Notes: generated from the letters alone by a model not told the origin. A stretch of 50,308 nt of DNA from Treponema sp. (GCA_017629095.1 JAGBXW010000032.1:1-50308), one strand, 5' to 3'. Shown: positions 8,496 through 16,738, numbered from the stretch's first letter. Translations and numbers: made by a program.

Positions 8496-11440
8496 ACTTT
8501 CTCTCCTCCAACCGTGTAGGTGGTTCTACAAATCCGCTTCCAAGCACATTCCTTGCAGGTATCGTAGCTCACTTGAGCCAGCTGGGGGAAGGTGCTGGTG
8601 GTAATGGCTTGGGCAAAGTCCGTCACATACTGAAGGGTGGCGGCTACCGTGTAATTATAGGGCAGGATGTCCTTTGACTTTGTGGAAACAAGGATTTCTC
8701 GCTGAGGAAGCTTAGCACTTTCAAAGCCAAAGATTTTGTTCAGCTCGCCGTCGTTGATAGTCATAAAGGCTGCTGACTCAATAGATCGTTCTGGATACTG
8801 GGCTTCGTACAAGAGACAGTAGAATGCCATCTGAAAATTTGTGAGCTTTCCCTGCTCATCCACGGTGCATTCTGTTGCTTTGGGAGAATTACCCAGCTTA
8901 AAATCTAAAAGAACGAGGCTATCTTCAGGACTATTCAAGAGACAATCCAGTTGACCAGTGAGTACAAAATCTTGAAGTTGGTGGTACAGGTCTTGCCGTT
9001 CAGCTGCGGTGGAAGGGAAATCCTTGCAAATGGGGGGAATATGCCCCTTTTCCCAAAGTCTTTCCAAAAGGTTATGGAGTTGCTTTGGCTGACAAGTGAT
9101 TTTCTCTTCCAAAGCCACCACTTGGTAATGGGGAAATTGTCGACACAGGCTCATGACAAATTCCTTGGCAGTGGCAATGATGGAGGCTTTTTGAGCCAGC
9201 AAAAGTTCTTGGGTTAAGGGAGATAGCTTTTGTTGGTTGGCCAAAACCTTGTGTACTACTTCTTCTAGTCGCAGCTCTTCTTCTGGCAAAAGATATTCTC
9301 CCTTGAACTGGTCTGTTTCTAGGGGAGCAAGTCCACTGCCACATCGCTGCAAGGGCTCCAAGTACTGATGAATAATTTCATGGTAGATGGTTCCCATCCA
9401 AGCATCCCGCATGAGCTGGGCCTGGGTGTCTGGTTCCTTTAAGGAAAGAATCCGATTGAAGTACCATTTTCGGGGGCAGGAAAAAAAATCGTTCAGGTGG
9501 GTTTGGGAAATCTGCAAGGGCTTGTTGCCTTGGCCACTGCCATGAGGGGCTTTGGGGGGTAGTTTGGCTGTAATGTTTTCCTTCCAGTGAGGAAACTGAA
9601 AATCCGCTGAGTTTACATCATCTGCTGATTGTACTCGTTGCTGCCAGTAGTGAAAGCCTTCTTGCTGAATGCTTGTGGGAACAAAGTGCTGTTGCTGCTG
9701 TCCCTGCCGAGCTGCCTGAAAAATCTCTGCTTCTCCCGTGAGGAAATCCTGCTTGCTCAAGCTCTGCTCCACTGAATCCTGCAAAGGAAGCTGTTCCCGT
9801 TTTACTGCCACCAGGCCGTTGTGGGGAATTGCGTAGCCGGAAAAACTTTTTTCTGCTGCGGTAAATCGCACGGGATGACTGCTATGTTCCTGATAGAGGG
9901 AAATGAAGGCATCTGAGGGATTGACGTCAGTTAGGCCCAGTCGATTTCGCTTGAGCTGTGATAAAAAGCCTAGCTGCTGAAACACCAAGGTAATATCTGT
10001 TTGTGAGGCTCCCACCACAATGTGGCAACCTGCGGGAGCAGCGGCTACCAGTCGGTAGGGAACTACAGAAACGCCCCGTTGCCGAGTCTGGGCAAGATAT
10101 TCCTTTTCCTCCAGTACCTGAAGAAAAAAGCCAAAGGGATCGGGCACCTGAATCTGGGGGAATTCCTGCTCCAAGTCCATAAGTCCTGCTAATTCAGTAA
10201 TACAGCGACCTAAAATCAAATCACATTCACTGCTGGCCTGGCTCATGTCCCAGAATTTATCCCGGAACTGGAAGTAGGCTTCCCGCAATTTTTCAAAGGA
10301 GGTGGCTGCAGTAAACCGCTTGACTTCCCGACGAAGGGTTTCGTACATGTTTTTCAGTCGCTCTTCTTGAGGCTTTTTCTTAAAGGCTTCTTGCCACACG
10401 TCTACAGTGACATTGCCTTCCTTGTAGGAGCACAGGCAGTTGTTTTCAATGCCAAAGGCTATGAGCTGCTGGTTCAACTCAGCTTCCTTCCAGGGCAGAT
10501 GGTGATTTTGTAGCAAGTTATTCAGGCTTTCAAAGGAAAAGTCTGAGGAAAGACAGTTTTTGATTTGAGCAAAAATGGCTCCTGCTCCGTAGGCAGAAAG
10601 GGTTTTTCCTGAACGGAAGACAGCTGGAATGGCATACAGTTGGAATTCTCGCTGGAGATAGGGAGCCATGGATTCCATATCTGGCACACTGACAAAAATA
10701 TCACTGTAGGGAAGGCCTTTTTCTTCCACCAGATTGCGGATAAAAAGGGCTGTTTCCCGCAGCTCCTGCCGAGCGTTGCTGTAGAAAATACACTGGGGCA
10801 GATTTTTGCTGGTAGTTTTTGTTTTTACCAAGGTGATGTGAGAGCTTGATTCTAGAATATGCTGATATTCGCTAAAGTCCGTAAGAATTTCTGGGTAAAA
10901 GATGATGTAGTGGTTGCCGTCATCGTGAAAGGGAGGCTGTTCCCAGGCAGGATCAAAGCGGTCATGCTCCTCAAGGAATTCTTGATAGCGTTGATGGAGT
11001 TTTTGCAAATCCCTGTCCTGAGCATCAAGTTCCAGTCCTGCTGCCTGATGGTTTTTACGCCAAGTTTCTAAGGAGGGAAGTAGGCTTGCAATCCAGTTAG
11101 TAAAGCTTTGGGCTTCTTGGGCAAATTGCGGATTAATAAGGTTTTCAAACAAGGGCTGTTCTTGTGCGGCCACTGCACGGGCATTTTCTTGAATCAAGTG
11201 GCTTGCAAAAATCTTTCGCATCAGGGAAGGAATGCTAGCCTTGTTCTGATGGCGGGAGCGAATAGCCTCACTTTTGAAGCTGTCCCAAGCAATAAATCGT
11301 TCCATGGCCACTGCTGCCACATGGATCAGCATTTTCTCTGCCCAAGCGGTGGCGGACAAGCCAGTGGGAAAGACAAAAATTGTCTTTGGCTCTCCCAAAT
11401 GCTGCAAAATAATTTCTTCTGTTCTCATTTTTTCTTTCAT
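8492..11440 (-). CDS. addB: AddB-type nuclease subunit with Fe-S cluster
   Basis: The 982-aa partner of AddA has a helicase-like N-terminal half and a C-terminal PD-(D/E)XK nuclease (GQLDCLL ... LLDFKLG, then QMAFYCLLYE). Four cysteines arranged as in AddB's structural Fe-S cluster are visible: one in SCPRKWYF before the nuclease and three in TCKECAWKRIC at the very end. The N-terminal ATP-binding loop reads FPTGLSATAW and lacks the GKT of Walker A, so this half probably does not hydrolyse ATP and serves as scaffold or recognition domain. A GGGAGG ribosome binding site precedes ATG 11440. The gene leads a minus-strand addB-addA operon. Confidence 0.88.
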   Translation of the reverse strand: MKEKMRTEEIILQHLGEPKTIFVFPTGLSATAWAEKMLIHVAAVAMERFIAWDSFKSEAIRSRHQNKASIPSLMRKIFASHLIQENARAVAAQEQPLFENLINPQFAQEAQSFTNWIASLLPSLETWRKNHQAAGLELDAQDRDLQKLHQRYQEFLEEHDRFDPAWEQPPFHDDGNHYIIFYPEILTDFSEYQHILESSSHITLVKTKTTSKNLPQCIFYSNARQELRETALFIRNLVEEKGLPYSDIFVSVPDMESMAPYLQREFQLYAIPAVFRSGKTLSAYGAGAIFAQIKNCLSSDFSFESLNNLLQNHHLPWKEAELNQQLIAFGIENNCLCSYKEGNVTVDVWQEAFKKKPQEERLKNMYETLRREVKRFTAATSFEKLREAYFQFRDKFWDMSQASSECDLILGRCITELAGLMDLEQEFPQIQVPDPFGFFLQVLEEKEYLAQTRQRGVSVVPYRLVAAAPAGCHIVVGASQTDITLVFQQLGFLSQLKRNRLGLTDVNPSDAFISLYQEHSSHPVRFTAAEKSFSGYAIPHNGLVAVKREQLPLQDSVEQSLSKQDFLTGEAEIFQAARQGQQQQHFVPTSIQQEGFHYWQQRVQSADDVNSADFQFPHWKENITAKLPPKAPHGSGQGNKPLQISQTHLNDFFSCPRKWYFNRILSLKEPDTQAQLMRDAWMGTIYHEIIHQYLEPLQRCGSGLAPLETDQFKGEYLLPEEELRLEEVVHKVLANQQKLSPLTQELLLAQKASIIATAKEFVMSLCRQFPHYQVVALEEKITCQPKQLHNLLERLWEKGHIPPICKDFPSTAAERQDLYHQLQDFVLTGQLDCLLNSPEDSLVLLDFKLGNSPKATECTVDEQGKLTNFQMAFYCLLYEAQYPERSIESAAFMTINDGELNKIFGFESAKLPQREILVSTKSKDILPYNYTVAATLQYVTDFAQAITTSTFPQLAQVSYDTCKECAWKRICRTTYTVGGEKV

Positions 11441-11488
11441 GATGCCTCCCAGTCAAATATAACAATTTTACTATGGAAGGCAAAATAA

Positions 11489-11518
11489 AAAAAGGGGACA
11501 GTTTGGTGGCCATCCCCT
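11489..11518 (-). terminator. Rho-independent terminator after mazG
   Basis: On the minus strand a GC-rich hairpin (AGGGGA ... TCCCCT, with extended partial pairing) is followed by a run of seven T and an AT-rich tail. It lies 14 bp beyond the mazG stop and separates mazG from addB. Confidence 0.75.
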
Positions 11519-11531
11519 GTAGTTCATGTTT

Positions 11532-12434
11532 TTAAGACCGCTCCAGCTTTTTGGCCTCCTCCCACAATTCGTCCATGTGCTGAAAGTTTTCCTTTGTCAT
11601 GGGAATGTTCTGCTCCTCCATGGTTTGCTCCACGTGGCGGAAGCGGCGGTAGAACTTGGCGTTGGTGGCAGAAAGGGCTGCGTTGGGATCCACCTGATAG
11701 TGGCGACATAGGTTTGTGACGGCAAACAGCAGGTCTCCTAGTTCTTCTTCTAGGTGGAGTTGGGCCGCATCTAGTTGTGGGGTGGAATGGGTGGTAAGGG
11801 GCTCTAATTTTTCACCAGCGGTGGTGTCTGATTTTGCTGCTGCTTGAATGGCTTCTTTCTGGGTGGCGGCAGCTTGCACTTCCCCTAATTCCTCCATGAC
11901 CTTTGCCATGACTTGTGCGGGGCTTTCCCAGTCAAAGGCTTTTTTCGCTGCCTTTTTCTGGTATTTCAATGCCTTCAGCAGGGGAGGAAAGCCCTGGGGA
12001 ACTTCATCAAGGATGGATTTTTCCTTGCGGCCTTCCACCTTTTCCTTGATGGCATCCCACTGGGATACAACCTGTTGACCAGTGGTAATATTTTCCACCA
12101 GCTGGGAGCGTCCTTCGGACTCCTTGAACACGTGGGGATGGCGACGAATTAGCTTTTCTGCCACTTCTTGCATAACTTCTGCCACGGTAAAGTCTCCCTG
12201 CTGCTGGTAGATGTAAGAAATCAGCAATCCGTTTAGCAAAAGGTCTCCCAACTCTTCCTTTGCATGGGCAGCATCCTGTTGGGTAATGGCATCTACTGTT
12301 TCAAAGGATTCTTCTATCAAGGTGTTTCGCAGTGAAAGGGGCGTTTGCTCCCTGTCCCAAGGGCAACCGTCGGGGGCCCGTAATCGTTCTATAACTGAGT
12401 AAAAAAAACTAAAAGCCTGAGCTGTATTTTCCAT
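11532..12434 (-). CDS. mazG: Nucleoside triphosphate pyrophosphohydrolase MazG
   Basis: The 300-aa protein hydrolyses NTPs/dNTPs to NMP and pyrophosphate and is used as house-cleaning and stress enzyme. It has the tandem MazG arrangement: a first domain with CPWD near residue 25, EESFETVDAI and EELGDLL, and a second with KVMEELGEVQAA and LEEELGDLLFAV. The E-E-x-x-E/D helices bind Mg2+. An extra low-complexity Ala/Thr/Glu-rich insert of about 35 residues interrupts the second domain, making it slightly longer than E. coli MazG (263 aa). No Shine-Dalgarno is seen; a TACACT -10-like box ends 7 bp before the ATG, so the mRNA may be leaderless. It is unrelated to the MazEF toxin, apart from a historical functional link. 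Confidence 0.93.
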   Translation of the reverse strand: MENTAQAFSFFYSVIERLRAPDGCPWDREQTPLSLRNTLIEESFETVDAITQQDAAHAKEELGDLLLNGLLISYIYQQQGDFTVAEVMQEVAEKLIRRHPHVFKESEGRSQLVENITTGQQVVSQWDAIKEKVEGRKEKSILDEVPQGFPPLLKALKYQKKAAKKAFDWESPAQVMAKVMEELGEVQAAATQKEAIQAAAKSDTTAGEKLEPLTTHSTPQLDAAQLHLEEELGDLLFAVTNLCRHYQVDPNAALSATNAKFYRRFRHVEQTMEEQNIPMTKENFQHMDELWEEAKKLERS

Positions 12435-12468
12435 AGCAATCAGTGTAGCACATCAAAACCATTTTTTC

Positions 12469-12482
12469 CAGAAGCTTCTGGT
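12469..12482. repeat. Perfect 14-bp palindrome between mazG and the serine hydrolase
   Basis: CCAGAAGCTTCTGG is a perfect palindrome in the 102-bp gap upstream of mazG. It lies just upstream of the putative mazG -10 box, so it could be an operator for mazG or the stem of a weak terminator for the upstream hydrolase gene; there is no T-run on the minus strand. Confidence 0.5.
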
Positions 12483-12536
12483 GAAAACACAGTCAGGCCG
12501 GCAGTTGGATGAAGCTGATGGGGTGGAGCTTCGCCC

Positions 12537-13802
12537 TTAGCAAACCATTAGGTAATTTGCCACTGCCTCGTAGGCAGGAAGGGATAGAGGATCTATGTAT
12601 TTGTTGGAGGAAAGGGGATTGGAGGCGAACCTCGCTATCACCATCTCTGCCACAGGATCGATGTAAATGGCCTGTCCGTGGACACCTCTGGCCATGTATG
12701 CGTGGTGGCTATTGTGGGTAATCCACCACATGTTGCGATAGCTCCAGCCTTCCAAAGCAGGATATTCCTTGCTTTTTTCAAAGGCACAGGAATCGCCACC
12801 TTTCGTGATTTCCAGCACTGCCTTCTTGGGAATAATCTGGACGCCGTTCAGCTTTCCCTCACACCGTAGCAGTTCTCCCAGCAGGGCCATGTCTCGCAGA
12901 TTCATGTTCAAGCCACCACCTGCAAAGGCAATTCCGGCTGGATCAAGCTGGTAGTAGGCATCGTTGGCAGCTCCCATAGGTTGCCAAATTTTTTCGGAAA
13001 GAAGCTGTGCCAAGCCTTTACCTGTAACTCGGCTAATAATCCAACCCAGCACGGCGGTGTTGGCTGTTTTGTAACCAAAGACTTCACCGTGGTCGTGGGC
13101 AGGATTTTTCTTTATCTGGGGAAGGTATTCGTAGTAGCAGCTGGGGCCACTATAGTTTGGGCCACGGAAGATGTTTCCAGACTGGGAGAATTTCCAGATA
13201 TCGGAATTGGGGTCGTCGTAGTTTTCTGTAAACTGAATGGCTGTGGTCATTTCCAGCACATTCTTTAAGGTTGCATCTCCAAAGCCAGAAGCTTCTAGCT
13301 CTGGGATGTAGCTTGCTACGGTGCGGTGTTCATCAAGCTTCCCCTCTGCAATCAAGACAGATGCCAGTAAGCCTGCCACGGACTTGCTTACAGACATGGC
13401 GGCGTGGTGCCCCCAGTGATTGAGCCCTGCAAAGTACCGCTCGTAGACAATATGGCCACGGTGCAGGATGATGATACCATCGGTAAAGTTTTTTTCCAGA
13501 GATTCAGCCCAGGTGATGGAATTTGTTTCCTTCCAGGGAATGAAGGAAATGGTGTCGAGTTCCTTCATGGGCTTTACGTGGAATTTGTGGACACCGTCCT
13601 TTTCCTTGTTGCCCAAAACTTCCCGTGTGGGAATGAATTCTCTCATGTGGTTTACGCTGTAACGCAGAGCGGGAAACTCAAAGAAGGATCCGTCGGCAGC
13701 AGACAGCACCTTGTCCTTAGCAGGGGGAAAGCCCTGCATCCAGCCCATGGGGCCAGGATCTGTTTCATGGACACTGATATATTTTTCTGTTGCATTGTTC
13801 AT
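12537..13802 (-). CDS. Serine hydrolase, class C beta-lactamase fold (6-aminohexanoate-dimer hydrolase-like)
   Basis: The 421-aa protein carries the SxxK catalytic pair in MSVSKSVAG near residue 140, followed by YKTANTAVLGW, where the tyrosine of the YxN element would lie, and a late VHGQAIYI replacing the KTG triad. This pattern is typical of the NylB-like esterases/amidases within the beta-lactamase superfamily. No signal peptide is visible at the N-terminus, so it is probably cytoplasmic, which argues against a role in cell-wall cleavage or antibiotic resistance. The substrate is unknown. The gene stands alone on the minus strand between mazG and the second TA locus. Confidence 0.82.
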   Translation of the reverse strand: MNNATEKYISVHETDPGPMGWMQGFPPAKDKVLSAADGSFFEFPALRYSVNHMREFIPTREVLGNKEKDGVHKFHVKPMKELDTISFIPWKETNSITWAESLEKNFTDGIIILHRGHIVYERYFAGLNHWGHHAAMSVSKSVAGLLASVLIAEGKLDEHRTVASYIPELEASGFGDATLKNVLEMTTAIQFTENYDDPNSDIWKFSQSGNIFRGPNYSGPSCYYEYLPQIKKNPAHDHGEVFGYKTANTAVLGWIISRVTGKGLAQLLSEKIWQPMGAANDAYYQLDPAGIAFAGGGLNMNLRDMALLGELLRCEGKLNGVQIIPKKAVLEITKGGDSCAFEKSKEYPALEGWSYRNMWWITHNSHHAYMARGVHGQAIYIDPVAEMVIARFASNPLSSNKYIDPLSLPAYEAVANYLMVC

Positions 13803-13847
13803 GTTTATACCACCTGTCCTAAAGGATAGTGGGTGCTTCCCATAGAA

Positions 13848-13873
13848 TGCAAATTTTTTTTAAAAAATTTGCA
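13848..13873. terminator. AT-rich inverted repeat between vapC and the hydrolase gene
   Basis: A 26-bp near-perfect inverted repeat (TGCAAATTT... with 12 of 13 paired positions) lies downstream of the second vapC and upstream of the hydrolase start. The T- and A-runs sit inside the stem, as in bidirectional terminators, so termination is possible on either strand. Confidence 0.45.
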
Positions 13874-13886
13874 GTAAAGGAGGAAT

Positions 13887-14288
13887 TTACCACAGGAGTT
13901 GGAGCCCCTGAGCTTTGTATTCTTTAAACCACCTGTCACAAGAAAGGATTGTCATGTTGTTGCGAATAGCACTGTGAATTAACATTCGATCAAAGGGATC
14001 TCGGTGTCCTTCCACAGCTGCCAGTTCGGCGTAGGTAATATAGTCGTAAGGTGATGGGGTATGAATAGTAAACTCATACTGGTCTGCAATATTGGGCAGG
14101 TGGAGCAGGTGAAAATTAGTAAATTGCAATTTTCCCAACTGGACCTTTATAGCAATTTCCCAAAAACTGATGCTACTGACAAAAATATCTGTGTTACCTT
14201 GGCAAATAATGTCCCGCACCGGGGATGATAGTTTTGTGGTGTCCATAATGCTCCACAAAAAGGTGTGGGTATCTAGCAAGTACTTCAA
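13887..14288 (-). CDS. PIN-domain toxin (VapC-like), second module
   Basis: The 133-aa protein has the PIN-domain signature: LLDTHTFLW with the first acidic residue, SISFWEIAIK with the glutamate, HRDPFDRMLI with the third acid, and LSCDRWF near the end. These are the PhoH-independent PIN toxins usually annotated type II TA system VapC. The gene overlaps the upstream antitoxin by 4 bp. It is more similar in motif wording (LLDTHxLxW, HxDPFDxxLI) to the third PIN toxin at 48947-49354 than to the first at 3800-4231. Confidence 0.88.
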   Translation of the reverse strand: MKYLLDTHTFLWSIMDTTKLSSPVRDIICQGNTDIFVSSISFWEIAIKVQLGKLQFTNFHLLHLPNIADQYEFTIHTPSPYDYITYAELAAVEGHRDPFDRMLIHSAIRNNMTILSCDRWFKEYKAQGLQLLW

Positions 14289-14527
14289 TTTTTTACTTCC
14301 TGTAGCCCTAAAAACTCTTCCATGGTGATTTTGCCATGGTCAATCTCACTAAAACTTGCAATGCCTTCTAGCGTGCCAATTTTTCGTGCACTTCTTTGGA
14401 TTGGGCTTACATGGGCCACTGGCCGCTTAGATCTGCCATAGAGGATTTCCACTTCTTCCCCCTGCAACACCGAATCTAAAACTTGAGAAAACTGTGCCTT
14501 AAACTCACCTACCGTCATTTGTACCAT
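14285..14527 (-). CDS. Phd/YefM-type antitoxin, second module
   Basis: About 80 aa with the Phd N-terminal fold (TVGEFKAQFSQVLDSVLQGE, then KRPVAHVSPI) and a short toxin-binding tail. I choose ATG 14527 (or ATG 14518, three codons later); a longer frame to 14554 would run back across the promoter. No Shine-Dalgarno is present. A consensus promoter (TTGACA, 17 bp, TATACT) places transcription start at or next to ATG 14527, so a leaderless mRNA is likely. The first 19 or so codons plus promoter are repeated at 15218-15318. The stop overlaps the vapC start by 4 bp. Confidence 0.85.
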   Translation of the reverse strand: MVQMTVGEFKAQFSQVLDSVLQGEEVEILYGRSKRPVAHVSPIQRSARKIGTLEGIASFSEIDHGKITMEEFLGLQEVKN

Positions 14528-14564
14528 AACATTAGTATAGTAGCAACTTGTCAAGTTGTCAAGT
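14464..14564 (-). repeat. 101-bp direct repeat, copy 1 (phd promoter and 5' codons)
   Basis: This copy matches 15218-15318 at 100 of 101 bases; the one difference is 14519 versus 15273. It contains the promoter, operator and first codons of the intact phd gene. Together the two copies enclose hicA and hicB exactly. Confidence 0.95.
14534..14562 (-). promoter_or_regulatory. Sigma-70-type promoter with embedded palindromic operator
   Basis: On the minus strand TTGACA (14557-14562), a 17-bp spacer and TATACT (14534-14539) make a near-consensus promoter. A 15-bp palindrome with 7-bp arms (CAACTTG-A-CAAGTTG, 14544-14558) fills the spacer and overlaps the -35. This is the expected place for autorepression by the Phd antitoxin. 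An identical copy lies within the repeat upstream of hicA (15288-15316). Confidence 0.8.
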
Positions 14565-14584
14565 AAAGGAGGTGAATTCGGAGG

Positions 14585-14983
14585 TTATAATGTTAAGAAG
14601 GGAACGCCAAATACTTTTTGTAGACGGTACAGCATTTCCAAGGTGGGATTTGTCTTGTGGGGATTTTCCAGCCGTTGGTATTGTTGGTAGCTCATACCTG
14701 CAGCAATGGCAATTTCCTTTTGGGTTCGATTTGACCGAGCTTGTCGCAGTTGTATGGCAAAGGCTAGTTTGGGGGAAACTTCTATAGGATGGCCTTCCTT
14801 ATATTGTGGAGCGGGAATAGCAATACCATGGTCGATGCAGACCTCCAGATTACCTTCTAATGCCTCTTTTGCCATTTCTAAAGCTTGTTCCATGGAATCT
14901 CCGAAGGTTCTTACTGTTGTCATGTCGGGGAAATAGACAGTATACAGGTCTGCTTCCTTGGTGATGTCGCAAAAATAGGTCAT
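14585..14983 (-). CDS. hicB: HicB antitoxin with C-terminal HTH
   Basis: The 132-aa protein has the HicB partial RNase-H-like fold at its N-terminus (residues 1-60, with DLYTVYFPDM and the SMEQALEMAKEALEG helix) and an Xre/HTH_3 DNA-binding domain at its C-terminus (TQKEIAIAAGMSYQQYQRLE). It neutralises HicA and should bind the operator upstream. The start overlaps the hicA stop by 4 bp (ATGA), with toxin first and antitoxin second, the standard HicAB order. Confidence 0.93.
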   Translation of the reverse strand: MTYFCDITKEADLYTVYFPDMTTVRTFGDSMEQALEMAKEALEGNLEVCIDHGIAIPAPQYKEGHPIEVSPKLAFAIQLRQARSNRTQKEIAIAAGMSYQQYQRLENPHKTNPTLEMLYRLQKVFGVPFLTL

Positions 14984-15186
14984 GAGTCTACCTCCTTGGG
15001 ATTGATTCCTGCTTCTTTTAAAATTTGGTCAGCAAAGGTTCCCAAATCCTTGTTTCCGTGGACTGGAACTGTGACAGGTCGAGGAGCTCCTTCCTTCAAA
15101 AAGTGATGGTGAGAACCTTTTATCCTTACCAGTTTCCAGCCATTCTTTTTGAGAATCTTAATAACCTGTTTTGCCGTCAATCCCAT
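14980..15186 (-). CDS. hicA: HicA mRNA interferase toxin
   Basis: The 68-aa protein has the double-stranded RNA-binding-like fold of HicA, with KILKKNGWKLVRIKGSHHHF carrying the catalytic histidine and VTVPVHGNKDLG following. HicA cleaves mRNAs. I choose ATG 15186 because MGLTAKQVIKIL aligns with normal HicA N-termini; a TTG at 15201 would lie within the palindromic operator. There is no Shine-Dalgarno before this ATG. Instead a short upstream reading frame, the truncated phd copy, ends with TGA four bases inside hicA, so re-initiation or coupling is plausible. Confidence 0.92.
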   Translation of the reverse strand: MGLTAKQVIKILKKNGWKLVRIKGSHHHFLKEGAPRPVTVPVHGNKDLGTFADQILKEAGINPKEVDS

Positions 15187-15272
15187 GGAATTAGTATACA
15201 ATATATATATTGTATTTGCAACACCGAATCTAAAACTTGAGAAAACTGTGCCTTAAACTCACCTACCGTCAT
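15177..15272 (-). pseudogene. Truncated phd 5' end acting as a leader ORF in front of hicA
   Basis: The second 101-bp repeat copy holds the phd start and 19 codons identical in sense to the intact antitoxin. Beyond the repeat the frame runs on through the hicA operator for 12 more codons and stops at a TGA that overlaps the hicA start region (ATGGGATTGA). The result is a 31-codon leader ORF driven by a copied phd promoter. It lacks most of the antitoxin, so it cannot function as one. It may set hicA translation by coupling. Confidence 0.75.
15196..15215. promoter_or_regulatory. 20-bp perfect palindrome, likely HicB operator
   Basis: ATACAATATATATATTGTAT is a perfect palindrome between the repeat copy and the hicA start codon. 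HicB proteins with a C-terminal HTH repress their own operon through such palindromes, and the sequence also contains possible -10 boxes. It lies outside the 101-bp repeat and so belongs to the hicAB cassette itself. Confidence 0.75.
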
Positions 15273-15318
15273 GTGTACCATAACATTAGTATAGTAGCAA
15301 CTTGTCAAGTTGTCAAGT
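15218..15318 (-). repeat. 101-bp direct repeat, copy 2 (duplicated phd promoter and 5' codons)
   Basis: Identical to 14464-14564 except for one base. It lies only 7 bp from the stop codon of the upstream histidine-kinase gene. It brings a full copy of the phd promoter and operator to a position upstream of hicA. Confidence 0.95.
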
Positions 15319-15325
15319 TAATTCC

Positions 15326-16738
15326 CTACACTGGAATCTCCAGTGTAAAGCAGCTTCCCTTGCCTTTTTCTGATTCCAGATGAATGCTCCAGCCCAAACC
15401 GTCGGCTACGGTTTTTACCACCGCAAGCCCTAAGCCCTTGCCCTGGCTTTTTAGGGAATTGTCTCCTCGGAAGAAGGGGTCAAAGACGTGGGGCTGGTCT
15501 TCCTTGGAAATGCCGCAGCCACTGTCTTGTACCTTCAAAATCAGGATGTCCATTTTGGTGGTGTTTTTGCTACCTCGCTGGTTTCCCCGCTTTTTTTTGT
15601 GGGAGGGAGCCAAGGTGGCAGTTAATGAAATGGCTCCTCCTGCAGGAGTGTAGTGGATGGCATTGCTGCAAAGATTGTCTAGTACCCGAATCATTAAGCT
15701 TTCATCCAAGGAAATTTGTAAGTCTGCAGGGAGCTCGATGGCGGTAGTAATGATGCGGCCAAGAATTTTTCCGTCCTCGGTAAGTCGTGCAGCATAATCA
15801 GTAAGAAGGGGCGTAATGGAAATGGACTCCATGTTCTGTCGCCACTCCCCAGAATCCATCCGCACAAAATTAATCAGGTCGTCAATCATGGAGTCCAGCT
15901 GGTCTACCTTTTCTCCCACGATTTCCAAGGATTTTTCTATCATTTCTGGGGAGTCTGCCGTTCCATCAAAGATAGCTTCTGTGTATCCCTTAATAAGAGC
16001 CAGTGGGGTTCGTAGGTCGTGACTAATTCCCATAATGAGCCAAGAGCGCCTTTTTTGCTCCTCTAGCAAGGCTAATCTCATGCTATTCAAGGAATTGGTA
16101 AGGGAGAGAATTTCGTTGTTGCCACGGACTTGAATCTCCTTGTTCAAGTTGCCTTTGGCAAGGTTGCGGGTTTCCTTTTCCAGAACCTCCATGGAGCGGG
16201 AAAGCACGTGGGAAAGGTAGATGATGCCGCTGATGCACAGAAACAACAGAATGCTAAAAACATTGACAATGGCTCTCAGCTGATCCACTACCACATTCCA
16301 CTTGTACTGGTCTTCTCGCAAGAGACGGGTAATGATCATAAGGTTGGAAGTGTGGCTATTTTCTTCTCCCGTTTGAAATTGTCTGTCTATCTGATAGATA
16401 TAGTCATCAGTATTGGCCGCAAAAACCTTCATCAGTTCAGTCTCTGTCAGGCTTGTTCCCACCTCAATGCCAGGAATGGAGGAAAGGAGCACTTCTCCTT
16501 GGGATGAAAGCACGGCAGCGTCTACAGATTGGGGTAACTGGGCAATAAAGTCTCGGATTTGGTTCCATTCCTCCTTGTTGGAATCAACGCCTTCTCGTTG
16601 GGAAATGCTTTCCCAGGAAGGAGTGAAAATGTGGGAGGGTGAGCGGAACCAACTGGAAAGTACCAATGCTCCCAGCATGAATACAGGCACCAGGAATAGT
16701 GCAATCAGCAAGAGGATAAACTGGGTTCTGATTTTCAC
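15326..16738 (-). CDS. Two-component sensor histidine kinase
   Basis: The 470-aa protein has two membrane segments (about 7-29 and 156-178) flanking an extracytoplasmic sensor region of roughly 125 residues, then a HAMP linker, the H-box GISHDLRTPL with phospho-accepting H240, and the ATPase motifs N (NLCSNAIHYT), G1 (QDSGCGI) and G2 (GKGLGLAVVK). It starts at a GTG that overlaps the regulator's stop (GTGA). The pair is divergent from an RND efflux operon, so envelope stress or toxic compounds sensed in the periplasm are the likely stimulus (inference). A basic, low-complexity insert (KKKRGNQRGSKNTT) interrupts the ATPase domain. Confidence 0.9.
   Translation of the reverse strand: MKIRTQFILLLIALFLVPVFMLGALVLSSWFRSPSHIFTPSWESISQREGVDSNKEEWNQIRDFIAQLPQSVDAAVLSSQGEVLLSSIPGIEVGTSLTETELMKVFAANTDDYIYQIDRQFQTGEENSHTSNLMIITRLLREDQYKWNVVVDQLRAIVNVFSILLFLCISGIIYLSHVLSRSMEVLEKETRNLAKGNLNKEIQVRGNNEILSLTNSLNSMRLALLEEQKRRSWLIMGISHDLRTPLALIKGYTEAIFDGTADSPEMIEKSLEIVGEKVDQLDSMIDDLINFVRMDSGEWRQNMESISITPLLTDYAARLTEDGKILGRIITTAIELPADLQISLDESLMIRVLDNLCSNAIHYTPAGGAISLTATLAPSHKKKRGNQRGSKNTTKMDILILKVQDSGCGISKEDQPHVFDPFFRGDNSLKSQGKGLGLAVVKTVADGLGWSIHLESEKGKGSCFTLEIPV

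Noticed and set aside
14548..14787. Plus-strand ORF preceded by AGGAGG opposite hicB
   Set aside because: It is entirely antisense to the well-supported hicB, and its product has no recognisable features.
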